Below, piece after piece: positions 23,261 through 35,810 of a stretch of 64,000 nt of DNA. Numbering within the stretch: position 1 is the first letter of the stretch; the number at the start of each line of letters is the position of its first letter. This DNA is from Adineta vaga (taxonomy: Eukaryota; Rotifera): NCBI GenBank assembly GCA_021613535.1, contig CP075497.1:3968001-4032000 (forward strand), read 5' to 3'. Position numbers and translations under genes: made by a program. Below the pieces are notes generated by a model. It had not been told where the DNA came from and made no database searches. It saw nothing but the letters and a program-made list of their open reading frames with translations.

Positions 23261-25870
23261 ATGTCCATATCACGCAATATTCTTTTATGTACAGTTTGTC
23301 AATCGTTATTTAATGTAAGTGTGTTGATATTCGATCTAATTCTCTTGATTTTCTTCATTCTACAAAAAGGATGCAAGACAATTGCGATGTGGTCATTCGT
23401 TTTGTTATCAATGTATAGTTTCACATTTTGATACAACATTGAACAGAATTATTTGTTTACGATGCAAGTAAGTCTTAACAAAACGATCTCTTATACTACG
23501 ATGACTAAAATGAATCGAATTTGGTAAATTCCTATTTGCGAACAACGAGTGAACTCATGAGTCTATCCATTACAAGACTAAAATTACATCCGAATTATCT
23601 CAATAACATTAAACGTGTGTTGTTTTTTCTTTTTCAGACGTATTCATCAATTTGATTCATTTTCTCATTTTGAAATGAGTTTAATTGTCGATGCATTTGT
23701 CATGTCATTAGTCAGTGAACATCGACGTAAAATTCCAATACCATCTACGCCATTATTAGCATTTACACTTGAACAAATTCTTGAACGAAGTCCAGCTCCA
23801 TTTCTTATTGCTAAATGTGCTCAATGTACAATTCGAAAAGAACTTGGTACGTATGAAAAAAACAGAGAGTAAAATCAAGATAAATTACTTTCTGCTGAAT
23901 ATAGTTGTTTGTCCAGAATGTGAACAAGTTATTTGTTTTGAATGCATATCTCAACATCAATTAATTGTAAATAGTAATGTTCAGGAAAATTGGGTGAAAT
24001 GTAAACAAATATGGAATTATATGTATGAAAAATCAAGTAAGGATTGAAACTATTTAAAAAAAAAAGAATATTGAGAAAGTTTGATTTTGTATTCAAGTGC
24101 ATTTTGATGAACAACAGTTTGATCTCGAATCTCATATGTATGAATTAAAATTTCGAATTGAAAAACGTTCAACTTTTCTTCTACAAATGATCGAAAAATG
24201 GCAAGATATTTATCAAAATAAACTCAATCAATACGCGCAGAAATACGAAAATATTCGAGATGAAATTATATCACATTATCAATCAATTGATCAACGTATT
24301 CAAATCTTTCTCAAGTTTGTGGAAAGATAGAAGAATTCTTTATCTCATCCTACATATCTTCTAGTTCGAAAGATCCCAATCCAATTAAAGCTGAACAATT
24401 TCTTCAAGAAATTCAAAATTTTAAAATGAAATTACGTCAAAAAGAAAAACAATTGGATCTTAATTTACATAAATTACCAAATTATTCTATTCCAGATTTG
24501 AATTCATCATTACTCGGAACAATTTCTATTCAAACAACTTCTGAACATTTACGATTTAGCCTTGATGATGATAATAACGAAGAAAATCAAATTCAAAATA
24601 ATAATGATGAAGACGAAAAAGAAGAAGCAGAATCTATTGAATTAAATAACCATGAAAGTATTAGTTCCAATGAAATTCCACAGCAAACCAATGAAGACTA
24701 CGAAAATTCATTACCAACAACGACATCATTCGAAAATCTTCCAAATAAAAAACTTCTTTGGTCTTTACATTTCAAATTCGTTCCACAATATATTGCACTC
24801 TATCGACAATCGATTTTATTTGCATCGGATCGTTGGGGATTTGTCAGGTAAATACTATCATTCATTTCGTATTCTCAGAAGATCGACATGAAACTTATTT
24901 TAGTACATGGACATATACAAATGCACGTAATAAACCAATACCAAAGAAATCTTTTGTTCTCTTTCCACAATTTCGAGTTGGTACATGGTCACGTGTCTAT
25001 GTTGAATCATTTAGTGTTTGTAAGTTTTATTGAATTCATTTATGAAAATTGTTCTTTCAAAATCATTTAGATAAACCATATATTTGTGTTTTTGTCAAAG
25101 GATCAGATGAATCACTTGCAAATTTTATTGCTTTTTTTACTCATACAGGACAATTACAAATGAAAGTAGAATACGATCATCGATATACACTTCGACAATT
25201 GATTTGTGATGAAAGTTCGAAAGGAAATTGTATATGTATGTAGAAAAATCTATTGTCAAAGTTATTTGTTTAATTCAATTCGATTTCAAGGGGCGGTTGA
25301 TCGTGGCATGCATTGCATTTATAAACATGATTTACCACGAAATAATAAAGAAATCAAAACTTGTTTATCGACACATAAAACAGCGACTCGTCTAAATGAT
25401 CGAACTTGTGATGTTATTCGAATGGCTATCAATCAAAATCTTCTCGCAATACTTGGTAAATTCAAATTTCATTGAGAAGATATTCATATTAAATGTATCA
25501 TTTTGCTTGTGATTTAGATTCTCGAACACAAATAGTCACATTTTATGACAAAGTAACTCAAAAAGAAGTCGGTGTTTATTCAGCAGATTGTTTACCAACC
25601 GGTGAAAATAAACTATGGCGTGTAGAAATCTTTCCAGATAATAGTCTTCTCTTACGTTTTGATGATAATGAACGTACCGGTGATCGTTCTCAAGTTATTC
25701 ATCATATTGTTGCACATGTTCGAAAGAATGAAATCAATGGCAAATATGAAGCTATTTCACAAATTCAAGCGACGAATGTTTATGGTTTTGCCATTGGTCC
25801 TGAATCGGAAGTTATTGTTGGTTTAAGAAAAGCAAATTGTTTCGAAGGTCTCATTAAATGTTATGTCTGA
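23261..25870 (+). CDS. TRIM-like protein C: RING, B-box, coiled coil, propeller-like C-terminus
   Basis: Ten exons: 23261-23314, 23370-23467, 23638-23846, 23905-24036, 24098-24314, 24365-24847, 24904-25019, 25071-25235, 25291-25455 and 25518-25870; 663 residues. RING: LLCTVCQSLF, then LRCGHSFCYQC and ICLRCK. The B-box-1-like finger is AKCAQC, VCPEC, ICFEC, H. The coiled coil follows, here with the 157- and 66-nt exons of the sister genes fused into one 217-nt exon. An acidic low-complexity linker (N, E, D, S) leads to the C-terminal domain. That domain opens with LLWSLHFKFVPQYI and ends YGFAIGPESEVIVG then GLIKCYV. Best-conserved full-architecture copy together with D. Predicted cytosolic E3 ligase. 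Confidence 0.88.
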
Positions 25871-26136
25871 TAGATAATTCGAAATAATTTAATTGTCTGA
25901 TATTCATTTCTTTCTTTCTTTTTTTGTTCTTGTTATTTTACGTCTTATTAGTTGTTTATATTTCCTACAAGTCAGATCATACAATTCCAATAGTAACGAT
26001 TTACTTTTCTTAGTTATTTTCTTTTTCTTGTCAGATTTAACTTTAAACAGTGTACATAAGAAACTTTATTGAACACGATTTACTTTTCAGATATTATCTT
26101 TCTATCAATGGAAAATTTAACATAGATATTTCAATT

Positions 26137-28532
26137 ATGATCAATACAAAACTTGTTACATGTGGATTGTGTCAAAGTTATTATGCTGATCCTCGACAAG
26201 TAACAATCTTTGTAAAGAAAGATTAGTTTATGATTGAATTTTTCAGATTCCTTGTTCACATTCATTTTGTTTTGATTGTATCTCCGGACGATTTAACGAG
26301 GAAACGTTAACATTAATTTGTCCAAAATGTGAAAAACTTCATCAATATAATTCATATGAAGAATTTCAAAATCGTTGTATGCGTGATGGTTTTCTTGCAT
26401 CAATGGTTGCTCAATTTAAAAAGAATCAAAGTCGATTATCAGGCTTAACATCTCGTCCATCTTCAACAATTTCACATATCTCATCTGTATCTTCATCGAC
26501 ACCAATTCCATTGATATCAAAACAAGAAATCAATTCCCATGAGCTATCAACTACTTCCCAACGTTCGACACCATCCATACCTCAACAGCAAAGACCAACA
26601 TCTGTTCTATCACAACAATCAACAGCACGTGTACTCATAGCTAAATGTCAATCATGTAATATTCGAGGAGAATTGATCGTCTGTTCTCATTGTGATAGTG
26701 TTATTTGCGTAAAATGTTCAAGTGAACATCAGAATATTCTCAATGAGGATATTAAACGTGAGTGGGATATATGTAAAACAAGATATGAAACAATCAATGA
26801 ACAATCATGTAAATTTTCTTGTCTTTTGTTTTCTAGGAAAAGAATATTTCTTTTTGATTTTAGTGCGTTATGATAATGACGAAAAAGAGATGAATAATAA
26901 AGCACGAAATCTTCAGATATTTATTAATAAACAAAGTGATCAATTAATACAAACGGTAGAAAATCAAAAAAACTTATATATGGATGTTATTGAAAAACAT
27001 CGACAAACTTATAAACAATCGTAAGTTGAATTATTCTTCTACACTAAAAATTTAGTGTATATCTAAACTTGATTTTAGTTTTACTCATGAACAATTTGTT
27101 GATGAATATGAATCAATTGATAAACGAGTTGACGAATTATTCAAGTATCTTATCGTTTATTAATCTCTTTTCATTCACTAAAGATTCGCTTTAGATCTGA
27201 TGATATCAATGCTGATAAAGTGAATGATTTCCTTTTTGAAATTGAACATCTTGAAGATCGTTTAGATAATTTAAATAATCTTCTTGATAGTAATGAAGTC
27301 AAAGTATGAACTTCATTTCTTTTGAATTCGAATTCTTTAATCTTCTTCCTTTAGTTTCCATTTCTCAGTCTACCTGAACAAATTGACGTATCTTCACTTT
27401 TTGGTACATTGAATTTCAATCATATAAATACTGACTCAACAAGATCTGATCCAACTTCATCTCAATTAACCAATGGTTATCATGATTCACAATCGAAATT
27501 TGAAGATGATGATTTTGTTGTTATTAATTCACCAAATAAAAATCTTATCTCCAAAAAAATCGAACAAAAATCATTACCAATACCTCATACACAAAAGAAA
27601 AAACTTCTCTGGCAAATTGAATATTTTTCTGTACCATATTATGTTCGAATCTTTGAAAATCAATTATTTATTTGTGATAAATATGGTTTGAGAATATCAA
27701 TATCAATGTTTTCTCATTAAAATTTCTTTTCTATTCAGGTTCATTAGCAATTTATAAGTTAACTAAATCAAATGATATTCGTCAAAAACCGATTTTACAT
27801 CGTGAAATAAAATTATTCAAAGATACTCCAAATTCCACAACAAACGATGAAGATCAAACAATTATTGATTCATTTACTGTTTATAAATCCTGGATAATTG
27901 TATTTAAACGTAAAAAAAATGAATTACACGGTACAATTTATTGGTTTACATTCGATGGAAAATTAATTCCAAATGGTAAATGTTTACATCATCATCCTTC
28001 ACGTGAATTAACAATTGATCTTGAAAAAAATATTCTTTGGTCCTTAGATCAAAAACAATTATCTCTATTTTATTATGATTTACCTGAAATTAAATTAACA
28101 AATCCACAAGATTGTCTTCAAATTCGTCATTCTCATGTACAATTTTCTAAACCATTTGCACCGATACATATATCCGTGAATAAAAATGCTTTGGCTGTCT
28201 TAGATAAAAATCGTCAAGCTATACATGTGTATGATAAACAAACCAAACAAGAAATCTATCAATATATTAATGTTCATAGCAAATCAACACATTTCTGTTG
28301 GGATATGGCTTTGTTTTCTGATAATAGTTTACTGATTAAACTTGATGAAATGAGTACATTGAGAACAGGACCATCAAAACATATTTATCTACAACTTGAT
28401 ACTAGTCCACAACATCATATCATTGGAACGATTGAGGAAATCGATGCATATGGCATGATGATTACATCAACGGATGAAATTCTCATTGGTATTCGAGTGA
28501 ATACCAAAGGCATTGTCAAATGTTATGTTTAA
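26137..28532 (+). CDS. TRIM-like protein D: RING, B-box, coiled coil, propeller-like C-terminus
   Basis: Seven exons: 26137-26199, 26247-26808, 26864-27020, 27079-27144, 27195-27303, 27355-27685 and 27739-28532; 693 residues. The RING is canonical (CGLCQSYY, RQIPCSHSFCFDC, LICPKCEKLH). An S/T/Q-rich linker precedes the B-box (AKCQSC, VCSHC, ICVKC, H). Coiled-coil exons of 157, 66 and 109 nt match those of genes A, B and E. The C-terminal domain has LLWQIEYFSVPYYV, LFICDKYGSLAIY, IYWFTFDGK, HVYDKQTKQEI, SDNSLLIKLD and the terminal IVKCYV. The upstream spacer (25871-26136, 266 bp) holds T-rich sequence and ends in an acceptor-like cttttcag. Confidence 0.88.
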
Positions 28533-28610
28533 CTATCAACAATTTTATTAGTTTTTTTCTTTTTTTTTTGTGTAATTTACCTTGTCTTATAGTACAAATG
28601 ACACACATAT

Positions 28611-28629
28611 ACATATATATATATATATT
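28611..28629 (+). repeat. TA dinucleotide tract
   Basis: Short (TA)n run in the 163-bp spacer between TRIM-like genes D and E. Confidence 0.85.
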
Positions 28630-28695
28630 AGATGTATTCGACAAAAGAAAATAAACATGAGCCTGTATATGAGTTTTGATTTATTCTAGAATAGA

Positions 28696-31534
28696 ATGGC
28701 TTGTTATCTTCCCGATCATCTTGTTCGATGTGTACTATGTAAAAATTTGTTTTCTGATGCTCGTCGTCTTCGTTGTGGTTGCGTTTATTGTTATTTATGT
28801 TGTTTGAAACTTGTTGATAATTATACATTATCATGTCTTTGTTCTACTATACATCGATTTAAATCACAAGATGAACTTGAAAAGGTGATTGAATATTTAA
28901 GATCTCAAAAGGAAACTATTGTATTCATGAAACATTCTACGAGTTGTCGAAGGAGTACTATTCTATAGTTTTCTGCTTTTCTATCTAGACTTTAGTAATT
29001 GATAGTGTTGTTAATGATCTCGTAAGTCAACATATTAAACAAAAACAAGTTTCATCAACAAAATTAGTTGATTATGATGTGATTTCGAATTCACCTTCTC
29101 TAATAGAAGATAACAATAATATAAATGATCATCAAACAACGATTTCAACTTTATCATCGACTATTCTTTCGAATCGACGTAAACAAGTGGCCGTTGCTCA
29201 ACCACCTTGTACGATTTGTAAGAAAAAATCTCATATGATTATTCTTTGTGAACATTGTAAATGTGATATATGTGAATTATGTATTGAACAACATTATCAA
29301 TCTATTGCTGATGTTCTTGATGATAAATGGAAACAATGTAAAGAAAAATTTCATCAAATTAATGAACATGTCCGTACGTACATTTGTTTTTTTTCTCTTC
29401 TTCTTCTTCTTCTTCTATTTTACTTCAATTCATAAGAAGAAAAGACGATATATATATATATTCAAATTGTCATTTTTTATGTTCAGTATTATCACATCAA
29501 AATAAAACGGGTGCAATATCGAAACTTGATACTATACGAAAAACGATTGAAGAGAGAAGTCAAAATTTGAAAACCATCATTGATCAACATCGACAATTAT
29601 TAGCTAAGCATATTGATAGTCATGTTCAGAATCTTGAGCAAATGTAAATGAATTCATATTGTCTTTCGTTTATTTCTATTTGATGGATTTATTAATTTTT
29701 TTAGAATCAAAACTAATTCTGTAGATCATGAGTTTCAAGTGATCAGAGAACGTCTTCCGAAAATGTTCGAGTAATAATATTACAATTAAATGAAAGCTCA
29801 TGTAACAATAAATAATAATGTGTTTTAGAGAAGAAACCAATGTACCTGATTTAGTGTCGTTTTTAGAAGAAACAGACGGAATTTTACAAAGATTAATTCA
29901 ACGTGATACACAATTAAAAGAAATTGAAATGAAAGTAAGATTAAGTGAAAATCACAATTCCTAACCATTAATTACTATTTTAGATTCCTTATTTATCTCA
30001 ACCAGATGCAATTTCAATCAATCTTTGTCATTTAATCGGTGAACTTAAATTTGATGATCAACCATCATACATGAAACAAGTAACAACATCAACTATTAAT
30101 CATGAACGAGAATTAAAGCCGAATGAGAACGATCTATCACCATTGATGTCAATAGAAACTGAACGGACACGTTTTCCACGTCGTATGCGACCATCGTTTC
30201 GAGCACGTGGTGGACATGGTATTCAGCATTTATCTCATTTAACCGATCCCAGTCTTCGAAATAATTATTCTCCACGATATACACGGTAAGTACATCGTAT
30301 ATTCTCTCTATCAATATCTATACAAATTTGCTTTTAGATACAATGGAAATCATTATTCTCGTACTCCATTACTTCAATCAAATGAAAATAATCTTGATGT
30401 TGTTCCCAATAATCAATATCAATGGTCAATAGATTTCAAAGAAATTCCATATTTTCTTTCTGTTCTCGACAATCGTAATCGAGCTCGACATCCTGATACT
30501 CGTCCTCATCATAAACACGATTATATGTTATTTATTGCGGATGATTATGGTCAAATGGGTATATATAGTCTACCAAAATATCGTAGTAATATTCAACCAT
30601 CCATTATTGGTACAGGAGAACTTTTTCCAAAGAATTCTCGTATACTATTGGAATCATTTACTGTCTATGAATTTGCTATTGTTGTTTATGTACGTCGTTT
30701 TGAACAAAGATCCAATGAAATTGAACATTCGAAATTAATGAAAGCTGGTTTACCAATCATGAAAGGCGAACAAGTATGAGAGAAATTTCTTTGAAAATAA
30801 ATCTATTGTCTTTTCTGGAATAAGGGTCGATGCAATGATCATGGTGGAATGATTTATTTATTTTCACATGGTGGTGATGAAATTGAAGGAGTCTATCAAT
30901 CTCATCCCATACGAGTTATTCTTGCTGATCAAATTTATGGTCGCCTTTGGGCTCTTAATCCAATGGCGAATAATGTTTATTGTTACATGACACCGAATCA
31001 AACTAGTGAAATTCGACAATGTTTACAAGAAGAAGAAAACATTCTGGATTTTTCTGAAGAATCATTTGAACCATCGACAATGATTCAATCTGATCATGCA
31101 ATTGGTTTATTTGATGTTGAACGTGATGTTTATCGTTTATATAGTAAAGATGATAAACTTCGTTTAATTACAACCTATGAAAATTCACATAATCAACAAT
31201 GGAAATTATCTGGAGGAGTTATTTATAAAGATAATCGTAGTTTACTTAAATTAACTGAAGATAAATATTATAATAATAATTTAAATGAAAGATTAAGAAG
31301 AAATAAATTTCATAATAATCCACGACGTCGTCTTATTGAATTAACTAAAGATGGACAAGAAAAACGTCAAATTCAAGCAAATACATTGTATAGTATAACA
31401 CTTGGTAAATAGTTTTTTTTTCTTTAAATTAAACAAAGAATTATCTATGTAACGAGACTTTTATAGGTCCTGATGATGAACTTATTTTGGGTTTTGTTGT
31501 TCGTGGTGATCGTGGTATGATTCATTGTTATTAA
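28696..31534 (+). CDS. TRIM-like protein E: degenerate RING, B-box, coiled coil, propeller-like C-terminus
   Basis: Nine exons: 28696-28884, 28989-29373, 29487-29643, 29705-29770, 29829-29934, 29984-30285, 30338-30773, 30825-31404 and 31467-31534; 762 residues. The RING-like region reads CVLC, LRCGCVYCYLCC, SCLC. The usual C-x-H is C-G-C, and the last pair is C-x-C rather than C-x-x-C, so ubiquitin-ligase activity is doubtful. The B-box is retained (CTIC, LCEHC, ICELC, H). The coiled coil is encoded by the 157/66/106 exon trio. The propeller-like domain carries longer loops (R-rich insert, N-rich insert near 31260-31320) and ends DDELILGFVV then GMIHCY. The first donor, at 28885, was placed by phase and by comparison with the sisters; it is the least certain splice. 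Confidence 0.82.
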
Positions 31535-31978
31535 CTTTATTCAAGATTAAATAATTCTATAGAGAACTGAAAGTAAAAGTTTTTTCAGATATCTTTTCTC
31601 TCTTCATGTTTATTTTAAATATTATATGTATAATTTTCAAGTATATCTTTTTTTTCTTCATCTAGAACAAAGTTTTTTCGCGATATGTTTTTTGTATGTA
31701 TCGGAACAAAAGAAAATAAAACGTCAAATATTTGTTTTGTGATAAACTAGTTGTTCAATAGTGAGTTTCAGTGTATTTTTGTTGTTGTTATTCTATTCAA
31801 TTAATAGATAAAAGAAAAACAATAGATAAAATAAAAGATTCATTTCATGGATATTAAATAATAATGAAAATTTCGATCATGTTATAACTAATGCCATGAG
31901 TTCTGCATAAGAGTCAATTCAAACTCTATGTATTTCTTTCTATAACATGTAAAAAGCTACTAAAGAATATTATTGCAG
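31535..31978. other. Spacer between TRIM-like genes E and F
   Basis: 444 bp, very AT-rich, no coding signal. The acceptor-like attattgcag abuts the ATG of the next gene. Confidence 0.5.
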
Positions 31979-33727
31979 ATGATTATACAAGAAAATTTAT
32001 GTCGTGTGTGTTTGAAAATATTCAATGATCCAAGATGGTTACCATGTAAACATATCTATTGTTTTAAATGTATTCCATATTTACAATGTAATGATTCCAA
32101 TCTCAAAGATCAAGTTGTATTAGAATGTCGTATTTGTTTACGACGTCATCGATTTAAGGAATGGTCAGCAGTGAAATATTATGTGACATTACATTGTGTA
32201 CCATATTTGACTGCTTTACAATTTGATAAAACAATAAATTCAATAGCAAAGTTTTCATGTCCAAGTTGTTTTAATGTGATGATGCAGATTTCAAATGATG
32301 AACTATTGAAATATTGTTTTCATTGTAAGAAAAATATATGTCAAGAATGTTTTATGGAACATCGAATGGAATTGAAGAAGAATATTTTACAAAGAATTGA
32401 TCAATGTTATGGATTAATTCGAAGAAATCAACAAGATGTTGAACAAACGATGAATAAATTGGAAAATATGAAATTACATATTGATTTTTGTGCCTTTGAA
32501 TTCAATGATCAGGTTCTTTTAAGTTTATATCCTCTTAAATCATAAGATCTAAGTTTATTTTAATTAAGTAATTCGTAGATCGATACATACTGTGCTTCAT
32601 TACGTGCTCAAATCGACGAACAAAAGTAAATACAAATTGTATTTAAGTTCTCCTGTACTGTTTATCATTTTAATAGATCACATGAAGAAACTGATTCTAG
32701 TTCTGGTTATGAATCTTTCACTGACCAACAAACTATCGAGTAAGTTCAGTGAATATCAAAACATATTAATGGCAATGATTAATTTAGAAACAATCATCCT
32801 CCTGCAGATCATTCATTATCGATACAGAAAAATATGGTATTAACAGAATCAACAGTAATACCTATTCGTTTACTTGGTGAACTAATATCATCGAATTCAA
32901 GTCAATCAATTTTATCTACATCACAAATACTTTGGACAATGACTTGTCATTTCCATCCAACATATATTGTATTCGAACTTGATTCATCGAAATTATTTAT
33001 CTGTACTGATTGTGGTGATGTCTCTGTTTATCATTACAATGCATCAAGTTTGATACTTTCACATAGATTTCATTTACAGACGAAGAAAACATCAATTTCT
33101 CTTGTTATTAAATCATTGACAGCTTCTACATTCTCTCTTATGGTTGTTTTCAATTCATCAGTTGAATCGATTCTTCATTTTTATTCACATACCGGTCATC
33201 TATTACACAATCTCTTATTTTCAAATGAATATATCAATCAAATTCGTTTTCATCATTCTAATTTATGGTGTCTTGAATTAATTTCATCCTCACTTTTCTA
33301 CTTCAAACTTCAATCAATTGATAAAATTAACGAACAAGATTTTGAAAAAGTACAATTTATATCATTCAAACAAATGTCATTTCAACCCTTTCGATTTGCT
33401 CTAAATCAATCATTCGTAGCAATTATGGATCGATTACCAACTGGAATTATTCTTCTCTATGATAAACATACAAGTGAATATTTAAAACAAATTAAATCTC
33501 CACTTAATGACTTACAAGCATGTGATTTTGAACTTACCAATCATACATTAATCTATCGTTTTCTTCATTTGATACTACTAATTCAATTAGATAATGAACA
33601 AATTCGAGAACAAATCGAAGCAACTAAAAATATAAATCTAACGAAAGGAAAATCTGCAGATGAATTTATTATCAGTACATTTACGAATGATCATAATATA
33701 TTCATCATTCAATGTTTTAGCAAATAG
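31979..33727 (+). CDS. TRIM-like protein F: RING, B-box, short coiled coil, diverged C-terminus
   Basis: Four exons (31979-32512, 32579-32625, 32677-32739, 32788-33727) give 527 residues, the shortest and least intron-rich of the array. The RING is complete (LCRVC, WLPCKHIYCFKC, LECRICLRRH), with a longer loop before the last pair. The B-box is complete (FSCPSC, YCFHC, ICQEC, H). The coiled coil is shortened. The C-terminal domain can still be followed (LFICTDCGDVSVY, HFYSHTGH, ILLYDKHTSEYL). It loses the IGPxxEIxIG strand, and the terminal signature reads IIQCFSK. The ATG directly follows an acceptor-like tattgcag, so translation probably begins at the first codon after a trans- or cis-spliced 5' exon. 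Confidence 0.85.
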
Positions 33728-33791
33728 TTTTACATTTTTATAGATTCATTTTATTAAACATTTGTTATATAATTTTAGATTTCATAAAATC

Positions 33792-35758
33792 ATGCCATCA
33801 TTTACACGTGAATTTGTATCATGTCATGCTAAATCATTCGAATCTCATCTATACAATGATCCCGTGATGCTTAGTTGTAGTCATGTCTTTTGTCGTTCAT
33901 GTTGTTTTGATTTAGCACGAATGAGTCAAGATCAATATGGTATATTTGATTTGGAATATAAGATAGAATAATAATAAGAATACAATGTTTTAGTCATCTG
34001 TCCGATCTGTTCAACTCGAATTCCATTTGATAATGTCAATCGATTTGCAATTAATCTGATATCACATGGAACATTAGCAACGATGGTAAAACAATATTTA
34101 CGAGAAGAATCTCTTCATCCTATTTGTTATTCTTGTCAAAATAATAATGTAAATAATGAAACGAGTAAATTATGTAATAAATGTCAGATTGAACAAGAAA
34201 ATATTAAATTGAAAATCATCGAAACAATGAAGAAATGTGATAAATTAATATTAAATCAAAAACTAATTTCATTAGATAGCATTCATGAAGATATTAATCA
34301 ATTGTATACGGTGATTGATCGACGAACATTAGATTTTAATGAAACAATTGAACGATATCAAAGAGAATTGGAAGATTTACTAATCAAACAACAAAAAGCA
34401 AATGAATTTAATGGGTAAATCTTCTGATTTCTAATTATTAGATATAGAAAGTTTTCGTTTTTCAGATTGAAACATCAACCAATCGACATTGAAATTGTTT
34501 CGGAATTTGTTGAACCTCGATTAAATGCTTTGAAGTATGTTTACTTCACAGATAGTTGTATTTATCAATATATGATACATCTTATTGTTTTAGAGAAAAT
34601 AAAAATTTTCTAGAAAATCTCAATGTCGGAAAAGAAATCAAACGTTTAAATGAAGAAGCTGATAGACAACTTCGATTGCTCAAACATCGAGCCGACATCG
34701 TACGTTTGATTCTCATAAAACCTGATTCTATTAACAATAATCTACTTCTATTCTAGGTACCCGTATTCTGTCCTTCAACAATGAAACCATCGGCACATAT
34801 GTTTGGTGAACTTCTTTTCAAATATAAAGATCCAGAATCCAAATCACCAAAGTTATCAACTAATCAATCGATGATCAATACATCTGGTGATACTTCACTT
34901 CAATCTATTCCATCAAAACTTCCAATGTGGACTGTAATTGTCAATGCTCTACCTACTCATCTATGTGTTTATCCCGTTGGTAAATCGACATTAATTTTTA
35001 GTTGTAGTTCAACAGGTATTATCTCTCTTTTCAATTACATTTCACCAGTTACATATGATTCTCCACGATATATTCGTACATTTCATCTTTTTCCTGAACA
35101 ATCTCGTATTTATGTACAATCATTTGCTGTATTCAATCGTTTTATGCTTGTACATATTCGTGAAAAAGATCATCAGGATTCACTTTATTTCTTTACACAT
35201 GATGGAATTCTTGAATATGGACCTATTCAATTATCAAATCTTATTCGTCAATATCTTGCTGATGAAAATCGTCTTTGGGCAATTGATTCGATGACACAAA
35301 CAATATTCTTTCATGCTCAACCATTATTTACTCATGAAATATCAACTATACTTTCAAAACATGAACAATTCATATCTTTTGATGAGCAATCGAATTTTAT
35401 TCCATTTCGTATTGCAATTAATCATCAATTATTAGCAATACTTAGTAAAGATCTTCAACAAGTGTATATTTATAATAAAATATCACGGGAACGAATTTTC
35501 GTTAGTCATTTCACAGCAGGAATGAGTACAAATATTTGGGATATTGGTTTATTTCCACGTGATAATAGTTTATTATTAAAATTCGATTGTTCATTTGAAG
35601 GAAATGTTAAACGATCTTTATTTATACATTTTAATACAAAAAATCAATCGGTTGGACGAATTGAAGGTAAACATTGTTTAGGTGTTGTTATTGGACCGAA
35701 TAAAGAAATATTAATTGGATTTAATCTACGAACAGGAATAATACGTTGTTATATGTAG
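33792..35758 (+). CDS. TRIM-like protein G: degenerate RING and B-box, coiled coil, well-kept propeller-like C-terminus
   Basis: Five exons (33792-33939, 33994-34414, 34466-34534, 34594-34699, 34757-35758) give 581 residues. The RING is incomplete: the first pair is SCHAK instead of C-x-x-C, while LSCSHVFCRSCC and ICPICS remain. The B-box keeps only CYSC and LCNKC; the ICxxC-x4-H half is gone. The coiled coil follows. The C-terminal domain is intact and free of introns (LIFSCSSTGIISLF, LYFFTHDG, VYIYNKISRERI, RDNSLLLKFD, VVIGPNKEILIG, IIRCYM). It starts 64 bp after the stop of gene F, with an acceptor-like aattttag 13 nt before the ATG. IFT43 converges from the other side with 52 bp between the stops. 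Confidence 0.85.
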
Positions 35759-35810
35759 ACGAGAAATTTTGTTGTTAATTTGAACAGTGTTTTTTGTTTT
35801 GAATAAACTG

